From Sphingopyxis sp. UBA6723 (lineage in GTDB: Bacteria; Pseudomonadota; Alphaproteobacteria; Sphingomonadales; Sphingomonadaceae), in the NCBI RefSeq assembly GCF_002454115.1, contig NZ_DKIH01000009.1, positions 19,001-83,000 of the forward strand: a DNA stretch of 64,000 nt. Direction: 5' to 3'. The notes beneath the pieces are model-generated. The model ran no database searches. It was not told the DNA's origin and worked only from the letters and a program-made list of their open reading frames with translations. Each line of letters begins with the position of its first letter. Position 1 is the first letter of the stretch. Below, one piece after another: positions 1-6,933 of this stretch. The position numbers and the translations under genes were made by a program.

Positions 1-38
1 GTCCCCCTCCCCATGGCTTCGCCACAGGGAGGATATAC

Positions 39-1043
39 TCAGAACCCCGATAGAAACGCCGCGACGTTCAGCCCTAAGTCGCCGACGGCATAGCCGCCCT
101 CCATCACGACCAATGTCGGCAGATCGAGCGCCGCGATCGCTGCCGCCATCTCGACATAATCGGGGCGTTCCAGTTTGAAGCTGGAAATCGGGTCGTTGCT
201 GTGGGTATCGGCCCCGAATGAAACGATCAGGCATCTAGCGCCCCAATCGGCAATCGCGCCAAGCGCCGTGTCAAGCGCCGGACGATAGGCAGCGCCGTTT
301 GTGCCGCGCGGCAGCGGCAGATTGAGCGTCGTTCCTTCGCCCGGCCCTTCGCCGCGCTCGTCGGCATGGCCCCAGTAAAAGGGATAATCGGTCACCGGGT
401 CGGCGTGGATCGAAGCGAAGAAGACACCGCCGTCCTCGTAGAAAATGTCCTGCGTGCCGTTGCCATGGTGATAATCGACATCGAGGATCGCGACCGGCCC
501 AAGCCCCAGCGCATCCGCCCGGCGCGCAGCGATCGCGGCGTTGTTGAGGTAGCAATAGCCGCCCATATAATCGCGGCCCGCATGGTGGCCGGGCGGGCGG
601 CACAATGCAAACGCGTGGCGGTCGCCTGCCTTCAACTGATCGAGCGCGGTCAGCGCGCACTGTGCCGACCAATAGGCGGATTCCCAGGTTCCGGCGGCAA
701 TCGGCGTCGAGGCATCGAAACTGTAGGCGCCGATGTCGGCGTCGATCCGGCCGAATTTCAGCGGCCGTCGCCGCACCACCGGAAAGCTGTAGCCGATCGC
801 ATCGCCCTTGCGCCCGGCCGCTTGCCAGCCGTCCCACGCGCGTTCGAGGAAGGCCAGATAGTCGGCGTCATGCACCGCGAGCAGCGGCGCCATGCCGAAA
901 TCTCGCACCGGCTGCCAGTCGGGCAAAGCCGCGACGATGGCACGCGGCCGCTCGATATTTTCGGCGTATGGGACGAACTCGCCATTGTGGAGCTCGCGTT
1001 CGGGGGCATGCTTCGCTTGGCGGTCGTCGAAGAATAGCTTCAC
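39..1043 (-). CDS. Histone deacetylase / acetylpolyamine amidohydrolase-like enzyme
   Basis: Zinc amidohydrolase of the HDAC superfamily, predicted to deacetylate acetylpolyamines or acyl-lysine in the cytoplasm. Motifs seen in order: RPPGHHAG (catalytic His pair, about residues 149-156), DVDYHHGNGTQD (zinc ligands Asp190 and His192), GADTHSNDP (zinc ligand Asp279) and MEGGY (catalytic Tyr318). The GADTH-S-DP form is typical of the acetylpolyamine/class II-like branch. I chose the GTG start at 1043 (334 aa) because it overlaps the TGA of the upstream gene as GTGA and follows a GGACAGG sequence; an ATG at 1067 would add eight residues. It is the last gene of a three-gene minus-strand operon with a PaiB-like protein and an esterase. 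The substrate is not decided by sequence. Confidence 0.9.
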   Translation of the reverse strand: MKLFFDDRQAKHAPERELHNGEFVPYAENIERPRAIVAALPDWQPVRDFGMAPLLAVHDADYLAFLERAWDGWQAAGRKGDAIGYSFPVVRRRPLKFGRIDADIGAYSFDASTPIAAGTWESAYWSAQCALTALDQLKAGDRHAFALCRPPGHHAGRDYMGGYCYLNNAAIAARRADALGLGPVAILDVDYHHGNGTQDIFYEDGGVFFASIHADPVTDYPFYWGHADERGEGPGEGTTLNLPLPRGTNGAAYRPALDTALGAIADWGARCLIVSFGADTHSNDPISSFKLERPDYVEMAAAIAALDLPTLVVMEGGYAVGDLGLNVAAFLSGF

Positions 1044-1618
1044 TTTTTTGCCTGTCCTTCCATCCATGCCGCGAGCGCCGGGTCGGGGTGGCGCGCGACG
1101 ATTTCGGCGAAGCCCTGCGCGCTTTCATCCTGGCCGAGCTTGAAAACGGGTTCGGCGCTGCGGACATGGGCGCGAAAGGCGATGATCTGTTTCAGCATCG
1201 GCGCATAGCGCGCCCCGAGGCGATCGGTCGACCAGCTACTGCCTTCCATCGCCGAAACGAGGTGTTCGATTGCGTCTTTGGTTTCGTCGCCGACAAATTC
1301 GACCTCGACCCGGTAGCGCAGCACCGCATAATTCCAGGTCGGCGCCCAGTCGGGCTTTGAGACCAGCGACGGTGAAACATAGGCCGCGGGACCGTTGAAG
1401 AGGATCAAGCCGAGCGGATCGGCGCGAAAATCGGCGACCAGCGGGTTACCGCGCGCGCAGTGACCGAACAGCGCGGCGACGCTGCCATCTTCGCCGGTCT
1501 CCGCGAGCAGCGGCAACGGGCTGGCGTTAAACTGGTGTGATACCAGCCAGCCGAGCGGATGATCGGCGATCAGCCGCGCGCTGTCGGCGGGATCGCGCGG
1601 ATCAAACGGGTGCGACAT
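1040..1618 (-). CDS. PaiB-like FMN-binding negative transcriptional regulator family protein
   Basis: About 192 aa, resembling the FMN_bind_2/PaiB family, whose Bacillus founder was described as a repressor of sporulation and protease genes and which adopts a split-barrel flavin-binding fold. Supporting features are the N-terminal HPFDP-type opening, the central NGPAAYVSPS segment and the W-P-TWNYAVL motif. The ATG at 1618 was preferred to an upstream start at 1720, because the extra residues are arginine-rich translation of the esterase's coding strand. The gene overlaps the end of the upstream esterase by 17 nt, and its own stop overlaps the GTG of the deacetylase gene, indicating translational coupling. 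Bacillus PaiA/PaiB act around polyamine acetylation, so pairing with an acetylpolyamine-type deacetylase is suggestive (inference). Confidence 0.85.
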   Translation of the reverse strand: MSHPFDPRDPADSARLIADHPLGWLVSHQFNASPLPLLAETGEDGSVAALFGHCARGNPLVADFRADPLGLILFNGPAAYVSPSLVSKPDWAPTWNYAVLRYRVEVEFVGDETKDAIEHLVSAMEGSSWSTDRLGARYAPMLKQIIAFRAHVRSAEPVFKLGQDESAQGFAEIVARHPDPALAAWMEGQAKK

Positions 1619-2570
1619 GCCCGATCGTCCTGCCGATCCACGCCGCCTGATCGTCGAGCGCGCGCGACGCGAGCGGCGCAATCGACATGGCTTCGAGAAA
1701 ACTGTGCGTCGCCCCCGCATAGACCTGGCTTTTCACAGCAACGCCCGCCTCGGTCAGCCGCGCGGCGAAGCTGTGGTTGCAATCGGCCAGGATGTCGCAC
1801 TCGGCGATTGCGAGGAAGGCGGGCGGGAGGGCGGTGAGATCAGCGCGCAGCGGCGCAACGAGCGGATTGGCAAGCTGCGCCGGGTCGGCAACATAATTGT
1901 CCCAGAATATATCCATCTCATCCGCCTCAAGCGAATAGTCGCCCTGTCCGAAACGGGCATAGCTCGGCGTATGTTCGGGCGCAAAGGCGCCGTAGTTGAG
2001 GATCATCGCGGCGGGCAGCGACCGGCCCGCGTCACGGCGCAGCAAACAGGTCGCGACCGACAGGTTGGCGCCCGCCGAATCGCCGCCGATCAACACTCGC
2101 TCGGCGTCGAGACCCAGCCGCGCCGCGTTCGCCGCGATCCAGTCGAGCGCCGCCGAACATTCGTTCAGCGCCACCGGAAACTTGTGCTCGGGTGACAGGC
2201 TGTAATCGATGCCGACCACCGCGATGCCCGCGCGTGCCGCATATTCACGCATTATCCGGTCATGGGTGTCGATGCTGAACAGGGTCCAGCCGCCACCGTG
2301 AATATACAGCATCACCGGCAGCACCGCGTCCGCCACCGGGCGGTGCAGCCGCAGGCGGATGCCGTTCATGTCCATATCGACGCTTTCGGCCATCATCGGG
2401 CCGCCCTCGCGCCACGGCTTTCGGACCCGCTCGGCGACCGCGCGACGCGTTGACATCTCCGATCCGGGCGGCGCGGCGTGGGTGACGTAGGCGGCGTTGA
2501 TCGCCACGACGAAACGCCGGATATCGGGGTCGACCAAGTCGTCCTGCATGGCATTCAAGCCGTTCGACAT
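1602..2570 (-). CDS. Alpha/beta hydrolase, hormone-sensitive-lipase family esterase
   Basis: Esterase of bacterial family IV (HSL-like), 322 aa. The oxyanion-hole motif HGGGW is at residues 91-95 and the nucleophile motif GDSAG at 163-167 (Ser165). A likely acid Asp is in AECDILAD (about 259) and the catalytic His in THSF (about 289). No signal peptide is evident, so it is probably cytoplasmic and acts on short acyl esters. The ATG at 2570 follows a GGAAGGA sequence at suitable distance. First gene of the esterase / PaiB-like / deacetylase operon, and divergent from an AraC-type regulator across about 175 bp, which makes that regulator a candidate controller. The physiological substrate is unknown. 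Confidence 0.9.
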   Translation of the reverse strand: MSNGLNAMQDDLVDPDIRRFVVAINAAYVTHAAPPGSEMSTRRAVAERVRKPWREGGPMMAESVDMDMNGIRLRLHRPVADAVLPVMLYIHGGGWTLFSIDTHDRIMREYAARAGIAVVGIDYSLSPEHKFPVALNECSAALDWIAANAARLGLDAERVLIGGDSAGANLSVATCLLRRDAGRSLPAAMILNYGAFAPEHTPSYARFGQGDYSLEADEMDIFWDNYVADPAQLANPLVAPLRADLTALPPAFLAIAECDILADCNHSFAARLTEAGVAVKSQVYAGATHSFLEAMSIAPLASRALDDQAAWIGRTIGHVAPV

Positions 2571-2746
2571 CCTCGATATTCCTTCCCCGGAGCGCTTCTT
2601 TCCATCCTGATAGCTTTTGACGCCGTTTTCCTATCGACCGTTCGGGCCAAACACCACATGACGCAGGCCATTAGCCCGATTGCCGCTGGCCAGTCGCCGA
2701 TGCGGCCTATAGGATCGGTTCAGCTGATATTTGTGGAGAATGGGCC

Positions 2747-3505
2747 ATGAAACACAGCGTCGACGTTCTTTCGTTCGATCGCCCGGTCATCGCGCTGCAG
2801 GATGAATATCCCGCCGGCTTCGTCGATCCGATGCACAGCCACGACCATGTCCAGATTCTCTACGCCTCGGCCGGAGTCATGTCGGTGCGCACCCCCGAAA
2901 CCAGCTTTGTCATCCCGCCGCAACGCGCGGTCTGGCTGCCCGCGGGTATGCGCCACGAAGTCGCATGCCGCGGCCCGGTGTCGCTCCGCACCCTGTACCT
3001 GCCAAGCGCGCCGGGGGAGGAAGCGCGGATATGCCGCGTATTTGAAGTATCGAACCTCCTAAAATCGCTGATCCTCGAAGTCGTCGATTTTCCGCCACTT
3101 TACGACATCGCAGGCCGCGAAGGGCGCCTGATCGGACTGTTGCTCGACGAGATCGAACGGATGCCCAATGCGCCCTACCAGGTGTCGATGCCGTCCGACC
3201 CGCGCTTGCTGCGCGTCTGCAACGCTATCCTCGGCGACCCGTCGGACCCGCGCGATATCGACGACTGGGCCAACCTGGCCGCGATGGGGCGACGCACCTT
3301 CACACGCAGCTTCAAGCAGGAAACCGGCATGGGGCTCGCAGTGTGGCGCCAGCAAGTGCGGTTGATGGAGGCGCTCTCGCTCCTTGCCACCGGAGCGTCG
3401 ATCACTCAGGTCACTTATGAGGTCGGTTACGACAGCCCCAGCGGCTTCGCGGCGATGTTTCGGCGCGCCTTCGGCGTTCCACCCAGCCAGTATCTGAAAC
3501 CATAA
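2747..3505 (+). CDS. AraC-family transcriptional regulator with N-terminal cupin
   Basis: 252-aa DNA-binding regulator. Residues about 1-110 form a cupin-like sensor domain with the MHSHDHVQILY motif and PPQRAVWLPAGMRHE. The C-terminal ~100 residues are the double helix-turn-helix AraC domain, seen in LAAMGRRTFTRSFKQETGMG and the signature VGYDSPSGFAAMFRRAFGVPP. This layout resembles the AraC regulators that often sit next to efflux or catabolic genes. It is divergent from the esterase operon, sharing the intergenic region 2571-2746, so it most likely regulates that operon and/or itself (inference). The effector is unknown. Confidence 0.92.
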   Translation: MKHSVDVLSFDRPVIALQDEYPAGFVDPMHSHDHVQILYASAGVMSVRTPETSFVIPPQRAVWLPAGMRHEVACRGPVSLRTLYLPSAPGEEARICRVFEVSNLLKSLILEVVDFPPLYDIAGREGRLIGLLLDEIERMPNAPYQVSMPSDPRLLRVCNAILGDPSDPRDIDDWANLAAMGRRTFTRSFKQETGMGLAVWRQQVRLMEALSLLATGASITQVTYEVGYDSPSGFAAMFRRAFGVPPSQYLKP

Positions 3506-3806
3506 CCCTCGGCGGGGTATTCGCGCCATGGTCTGAATCTAGACTACCAATTATCGCTACACGCGATCCGTTTGGCCGGAACCTCCAGCAGCGCGACTTT
3601 CATGGGCCGTTGCGTCTTCGCGTGAACGGGGAGTCGAAGGCGCAAAGCGGTTGCAATATGCCCCGACCGAACGGCTGCTGTCAGGCATCGCCAAATGGCG
3701 CAGCCCTGATCGGTTGCTCGCAATGAAAGCTTCTTCCGGGCAGCGCCGCATAAACCGCAGGCCGTTCCCAGCGGGCAGCGGCCCCAGCCGCCGCCCGCAC
3801 GCACGC
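3506..3806. other. Gene-free stretch between the AraC regulator and the EF-hand gene
   Basis: About 300 bp without a convincing gene. Short open frames are present on both strands, but they are rich in Arg, Cys and Ser in the way shadow frames of GC-rich DNA are, and none has a ribosome binding site or a recognisable motif. The content could be decayed coding sequence. I see no clear terminator. Confidence 0.5.
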
Positions 3807-4136
3807 TCAATCCGCGCCCGCAGGCGCCTCCGCCGGCGGCGCCGACGCGCGGGCGTCGCGCATCGCGGCGATTTCCGCCTTGTCGATCACGCCGTCGCCG
3901 TTGGCATCGACATGCTTGATAAAGGCATCGACTTTTTCCGGCGAGGCCATCGTCGGATCGCCCTGACGCTGCGCACGCATTTCGGCCATTTTGGTGATCT
4001 CAGCCTTGTCGAGCTTCCCGTCGCCATTGGTGTCGAGCATCGCGAACAGGCGGCCGTCGTCGGGCCTGGGCTGCGCGGTGGCCAGCGCCGGGATGGCCAG
4101 GGCGATCGCCGCGGCCGTCATCGTCAATTTCTGCAT
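3807..4136 (-). CDS. Secreted EF-hand calcium-binding protein
   Basis: 109-aa exported protein with a signal peptide (hydrophobic stretch about residues 6-18, likely cleavage after ALATA) and two EF-hand loops: DTNGDGKLDKAE in the first half and DANGDGVIDKAE in the second. Both loops have Asp/Asn/Asp at positions 1, 3 and 5 and Glu at 12, consistent with functional Ca2+ sites. A Pro/Ala-rich tail follows. The ATG at 4136 was chosen because AAAAGGATT lies just upstream; a TTG two codons earlier is less likely. Such small periplasmic EF-hand proteins are common in sphingomonads; their role is uncertain (calcium buffering or envelope signalling). It stands alone. Confidence 0.88.
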   Translation of the reverse strand: MQKLTMTAAAIALAIPALATAQPRPDDGRLFAMLDTNGDGKLDKAEITKMAEMRAQRQGDPTMASPEKVDAFIKHVDANGDGVIDKAEIAAMRDARASAPPAEAPAGAD

Positions 4137-4236
4137 ATTCAATCCTTTTGGTCATGGTCGGCAACGTCGCCGGAATGCCCCGGCGCCGACATGACAGCTT
4201 GGACGTCGCAAAACTATGGCAAGCCGTTTCGGTTCG

Positions 4237-5214
4237 TCACGGTTTCAGCACAACCTTGCCGACCACCTCGCGCCGCTCCAGCATCGCAAAGGCGGTGCGC
4301 CAGTCGGCGAGGTCCAGCGCGGCATGGACGTGCGGGCGGATCGTCCCCGCCGCGGCCAGCGCGTCGATCGCCGCGACATTTTCCGCCCCGCGATCCGGAA
4401 AGCGGCGGCCATATTCGCCCGCGCGCACCCCCACGACCGAAAATCCCTTGATCAACGGCATGTTCACCGAGACTTCCGGAATGCGCCCCGACGCAAAGCC
4501 GATCACCAGCAAGCGCCCGCCAAATGCGATGCAGCGCGTCGATTCGTCGAATATATCGCCGCCAACCGGATCGAAGATCACATCTGCCCCCGCCCCGCCG
4601 GTCAACGCCTTCACCCGCTCGCGAAACCCCGGCCCGCCATCGATCACCGCGTCGGGCGCATAAAGCCGGACGATCGTCTCCCGCTTGGCGGCGCTGCTCG
4701 CCGCCGCGATTACCCGCGCGCCCATCGCTTTGCCCAGATCAACCGCCGCCAGCCCGACGCCCCCCGCCGCGCCATGCACCAGCAGCCACTCGCCCGCCTC
4801 AATCCGCGCGCAGCGGACCAGCGCGACATAAGCGGTCAGATACGCGACCGGATAGGCCGCGGCTTCCTCCCACGTCAGCTGCTCGGGTTTCACGCGCAGC
4901 GCCGCCGCGGGCACCACGCACTGCTCGGCCATCGCCCCAAACCGGTTGCCGCCGACCACCGCGTCGCCAAGCTGCCAATCGCCGACCCCCTCGCCCAGCG
5001 CATCGACTTCGCCCGCAAACTCCAGCCCCGACACGAACGGCAGGTCGGGTTTCAACTGATATGCACCGCGCGTCATCAACAGGTCAGGGAAATTCACCGC
5101 CGCCGCGCGGACCCGCACCCGCACCTCGCCCGGTCCCGGCTGCGGCACCGGAATATCCGACACCCCGGCCCCGGCATGATCGGACAGCAATTCGCGCACC
5201 TGCAATGCCCGCAT
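4237..5214 (-). CDS. NADPH:quinone oxidoreductase family protein (zinc-independent MDR)
   Basis: 325-aa medium-chain dehydrogenase/reductase of the quinone oxidoreductase (QOR) type. The N-terminal GroES-like domain includes AAVNFPDLLMTRGAY and GLEFAGEV. The Rossmann domain carries LLVHGAAGGVGLAAVDLGKAMGARV, the AxxGxxG nucleotide-binding motif of NADPH-dependent QORs. Structural-zinc cysteines are absent, as expected for this subgroup. It probably reduces quinones or activated enones/enoyl thioesters in the cytoplasm; the exact substrate is unknown. The gene is divergent from the endolysin gene, with only 71 bp between the two starts and a LexA box in that gap, so SOS control of this gene cannot be excluded. 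Confidence 0.9.
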   Translation of the reverse strand: MRALQVRELLSDHAGAGVSDIPVPQPGPGEVRVRVRAAAVNFPDLLMTRGAYQLKPDLPFVSGLEFAGEVDALGEGVGDWQLGDAVVGGNRFGAMAEQCVVPAAALRVKPEQLTWEEAAAYPVAYLTAYVALVRCARIEAGEWLLVHGAAGGVGLAAVDLGKAMGARVIAAASSAAKRETIVRLYAPDAVIDGGPGFRERVKALTGGAGADVIFDPVGGDIFDESTRCIAFGGRLLVIGFASGRIPEVSVNMPLIKGFSVVGVRAGEYGRRFPDRGAENVAAIDALAAAGTIRPHVHAALDLADWRTAFAMLERREVVGKVVLKP

Positions 5215-5230
5215 GAAGAAAAGCCTTTCC

Positions 5231-5251
5231 TACAATGTTCCAATATGGTTC
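5231..5251 (+). promoter_or_regulatory. LexA (SOS) box and putative -10 element upstream of the lysis cassette
   Basis: GTTCCAATATGGTTC at 5237-5251 is a perfect match to the alphaproteobacterial LexA operator GTTC-N7-GTTC. It lies 34 bp upstream of the endolysin ATG. A TACAAT hexamer at 5231-5236 could be a -10 element, which would place the box over the transcription start. The box also lies 22 bp from the start of the divergent quinone oxidoreductase gene. The same spacing occurs before recA in this window. Confidence 0.75.
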
Positions 5252-5285
5252 GTTCTGTCAGCATATCAAACCACAGGAGCGAATC

Positions 5286-5855
5286 ATGCCAAAATCCGAC
5301 CCCCGGCCTCTCGACCCCGACGCGTTGATCGATGCCGTCATCGACCGCGAAGGGCGATATGTAAACCATCCCGCCGACCGCGGCGGCCCGACCTGCTGGG
5401 GCATTACCGAGGCGGTGGCGCGCGCGCAGGGGTATGACGGCGCGATGCGCGACTTGCCACGCGCAACCGCTGCGGCCATCTATCGCCGCATCTATTGGCT
5501 GCGTCCCGGCTTCGACCGGGTGGCACTCCGCGCGCCCCAGATCGCCGCCGAATTGTTCGACACCGGCGTCAACATGGGCACCGCCGTCGCAATCGGCTTC
5601 CTTCAGCGCGCGCTCAATGCGCTCAACCGCGCCGCGCGCGACTATCCCGACATCGCGGTCGATCGCGAGATCGGGCCGCGCACCTTGTCGGCGCTCGACG
5701 CCTTTTTGCGCGCCCGCGGCGCCGGCGGCGAGACCGTGCTGCTGCGCGCGATGGAGGCGCTGCAGGGCGAGCGCTACATCGCGCTCGCCGAACGCCGCCC
5801 CAGCCAGGAAGCCTTTCTCTACGGCTGGCTGGCGAACCGGATCGGCCCGCACTGA
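5286..5855 (+). CDS. GH108 endolysin (N-acetylmuramidase), gene-transfer-agent release type
   Basis: 189-aa peptidoglycan hydrolase of glycoside hydrolase family 108, the family that includes the R. capsulatus gene-transfer-agent endolysin and ZliS-like proteins. The N-terminal motif REGRYVNHPADRGGPTCWGIT contains the catalytic Glu22. A C-terminal peptidoglycan-binding-like segment follows (YPDIAVDREIGPRTLSAL onward). There is no signal peptide, so export should depend on a holin, and a holin gene follows 61 bp downstream on the same strand. The ATG at 5286 is preceded by CAGGAG; a frame open further upstream runs through the LexA box and was discarded. Predicted role: muramidase that lyses the producing cell. 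No capsid, terminase or tail genes are in this window. Confidence 0.9.
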   Translation: MPKSDPRPLDPDALIDAVIDREGRYVNHPADRGGPTCWGITEAVARAQGYDGAMRDLPRATAAAIYRRIYWLRPGFDRVALRAPQIAAELFDTGVNMGTAVAIGFLQRALNALNRAARDYPDIAVDREIGPRTLSALDAFLRARGAGGETVLLRAMEALQGERYIALAERRPSQEAFLYGWLANRIGPH

Positions 5856-5876
5856 TGCTGCGCAACGCGCCGTTGG

Positions 5877-5897
5877 GCTGAACTTCCCTGAACTTTG
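5877..5897 (+). repeat. Short tandem motif GGGCTGAACTT-CCTGAACTTT (copy 1)
   Basis: Two near-tandem CTGAACTT units between the endolysin and holin genes. The same 20-bp arrangement, differing by one base, recurs at about 62405-62425 in a gene-free region. Function unknown. Confidence 0.6.
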
Positions 5898-5916
5898 AAC
5901 ATATAGGAGCATCGAA

Positions 5917-6330
5917 ATGAGCATTATCGAAGGCCTGATCGGCCCGATCGCCAAGCTGATTGACAAGATTATTCCTGACCCCGAAGCACGCGACCGCGCC
6001 AAGCTGGAACTGCTCAAGCTGGAAGGCAGCCAGGAAATGGAAGCGATCCGCACCCGCATGACCGCGATCGTCGCCGAGGCGAACAGCGCCGACCCGTGGA
6101 CCAGCCGCGCGCGGCCGAGCTTCCTCTATGTCATGTATGCGCTGCTGCTGTGGGCCATCCCGATGGGCCTGATCGCCGCGGCGCGGCCCGACATGGCGAA
6201 GGGCATCGCAGAAGGGATGAACGCCTATCTCGCGGGCATTCCAGAGCCGCTCTACGCGCTCTTTGGCACGGGGTATCTGGGGTACACGGCGGCGCGGGCA
6301 TGGGGGAAAGCGAAGGGGGTGGAGAGTTGA
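5917..6330 (+). CDS. Holin of the 3-TM gene-transfer-agent release family
   Basis: 137-aa small membrane protein that matches the GTA_holin_3TM family in architecture. An N-terminal amphipathic segment (residues 1-20, IIEGLIGPIAKLIDKIIPDP) is followed by a charged helix (22-55), the conserved SADPWTSRARPSFLY motif (57-71) and transmembrane helices at about 68-88 and 107-127. In R. capsulatus this family pairs with a GH108 endolysin to release gene transfer agents by lysis. The start at 5917 has a clear AGGAG. It lies 61 bp after the endolysin gene, so the two probably form one transcript controlled from the LexA-box promoter. Confidence 0.9.
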   Translation: MSIIEGLIGPIAKLIDKIIPDPEARDRAKLELLKLEGSQEMEAIRTRMTAIVAEANSADPWTSRARPSFLYVMYALLLWAIPMGLIAAARPDMAKGIAEGMNAYLAGIPEPLYALFGTGYLGYTAARAWGKAKGVES

Positions 6331-6353
6331 ACAAGCACCGCGCAAAAAGCCGC

Positions 6354-6438
6354 CGTGCCCCTGCGAAGGCAGGGGCCCATCTCCGGTCGGCGCTATTTTG
6401 AACCGGCAGGAGATGGGTCCCCGCCTTCGCGGGGACAC
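6354..6438. repeat. Palindromic intergenic repeat (GCGAAGGCAGGGGCCCATCTCC type)
   Basis: Imperfect inverted repeat: the left arm CCCTGCGAAGGCAGGGGCCC-ATCTCC pairs with the right arm GGAGAT-GGGTCCCCGCCTTCGC-GGGG around an AT-containing centre. Each arm also contains its own small hairpin. It fills the gap between the holin gene and the convergent SRPBCC gene and resembles REP-type palindromes of sphingomonads. It could act as a bidirectional transcription barrier (inference). Confidence 0.75.
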
Positions 6439-6456
6439 ACGCCTTGAAGGACGGCG

Positions 6457-6933
6457 CTAGCTTTCCACCACGGCAGCCAAATTCGCCAGCGATGAATTCA
6501 ACCCCGCCACATGGTCCTTCGCCGAAATCCCCGGCGGCACATGATGCGCGTCGATCGTCACCAGCGTCCCGCCGCCCTGCCGCGACAAATACCAGTGCAT
6601 CGCCATCGTCCCGGAAAAGCGCGGGTCGTCGGACACGAACTCGACCTCCCACACGATCAGGCGACCGTCGTCGAGCGTCGGAATATAGACCTCGACGATA
6701 TCGCCATCATCGTCGCTCTTGGTCTCGACATCGGCATCGTCGAAGGTCAGCCGCATCAGAAAGCCGCCGCCTGGCCGCAGGTCGACATGCTCAAATTCGC
6801 CCGTCGCCCCTTCTGGCGGCAACCATTGCGCGAGCTTGGCCTCGCTGGTGAAGGCCGAAAAGACATCGACCAGCGGCGCCGTGATCAGCCGTTCGGCATG
6901 ATCGGTGCGCCGCGTCTTCTTGGTCGGTTTCAA
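6457..6933 (-). CDS. SRPBCC / AHSA1-domain protein
   Basis: 158-aa START-like (SRPBCC) protein of the activator-of-Hsp90-ATPase-homologue-1 type. Family features are the opening ITAPLVDVFSAFTSEAKLAQWLPP, the central RPGGGFLMRLTF and IVEVYIPTL strands, and the C-terminal long helix ending GLNSSLANLAAVVES. These proteins form a hydrophobic cavity for a small ligand; the ligand is unknown here. The TTG at 6933 was chosen because it overlaps the alaS stop codon as TTGA and no other start precedes the first conserved motif. It is therefore translationally coupled to alaS. Confidence 0.82.
   Translation of the reverse strand: MKPTKKTRRTDHAERLITAPLVDVFSAFTSEAKLAQWLPPEGATGEFEHVDLRPGGGFLMRLTFDDADVETKSDDDGDIVEVYIPTLDDGRLIVWEVEFVSDDPRFSGTMAMHWYLSRQGGGTLVTIDAHHVPPGISAKDHVAGLNSSLANLAAVVES

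Noticed and set aside
3544..3810. 88-codon frame on the minus strand in the gap after the AraC regulator
   Set aside because: Composition of a random frame, no ribosome binding site, overlaps the end of the EF-hand gene on the same strand.
5286..6330. Reading the lysis pair as the edge of a prophage
   Set aside because: Flanking genes (quinone oxidoreductase, SRPBCC, alaS) are ordinary chromosomal genes; no attachment-site duplication, integrase or structural gene is present within the window.
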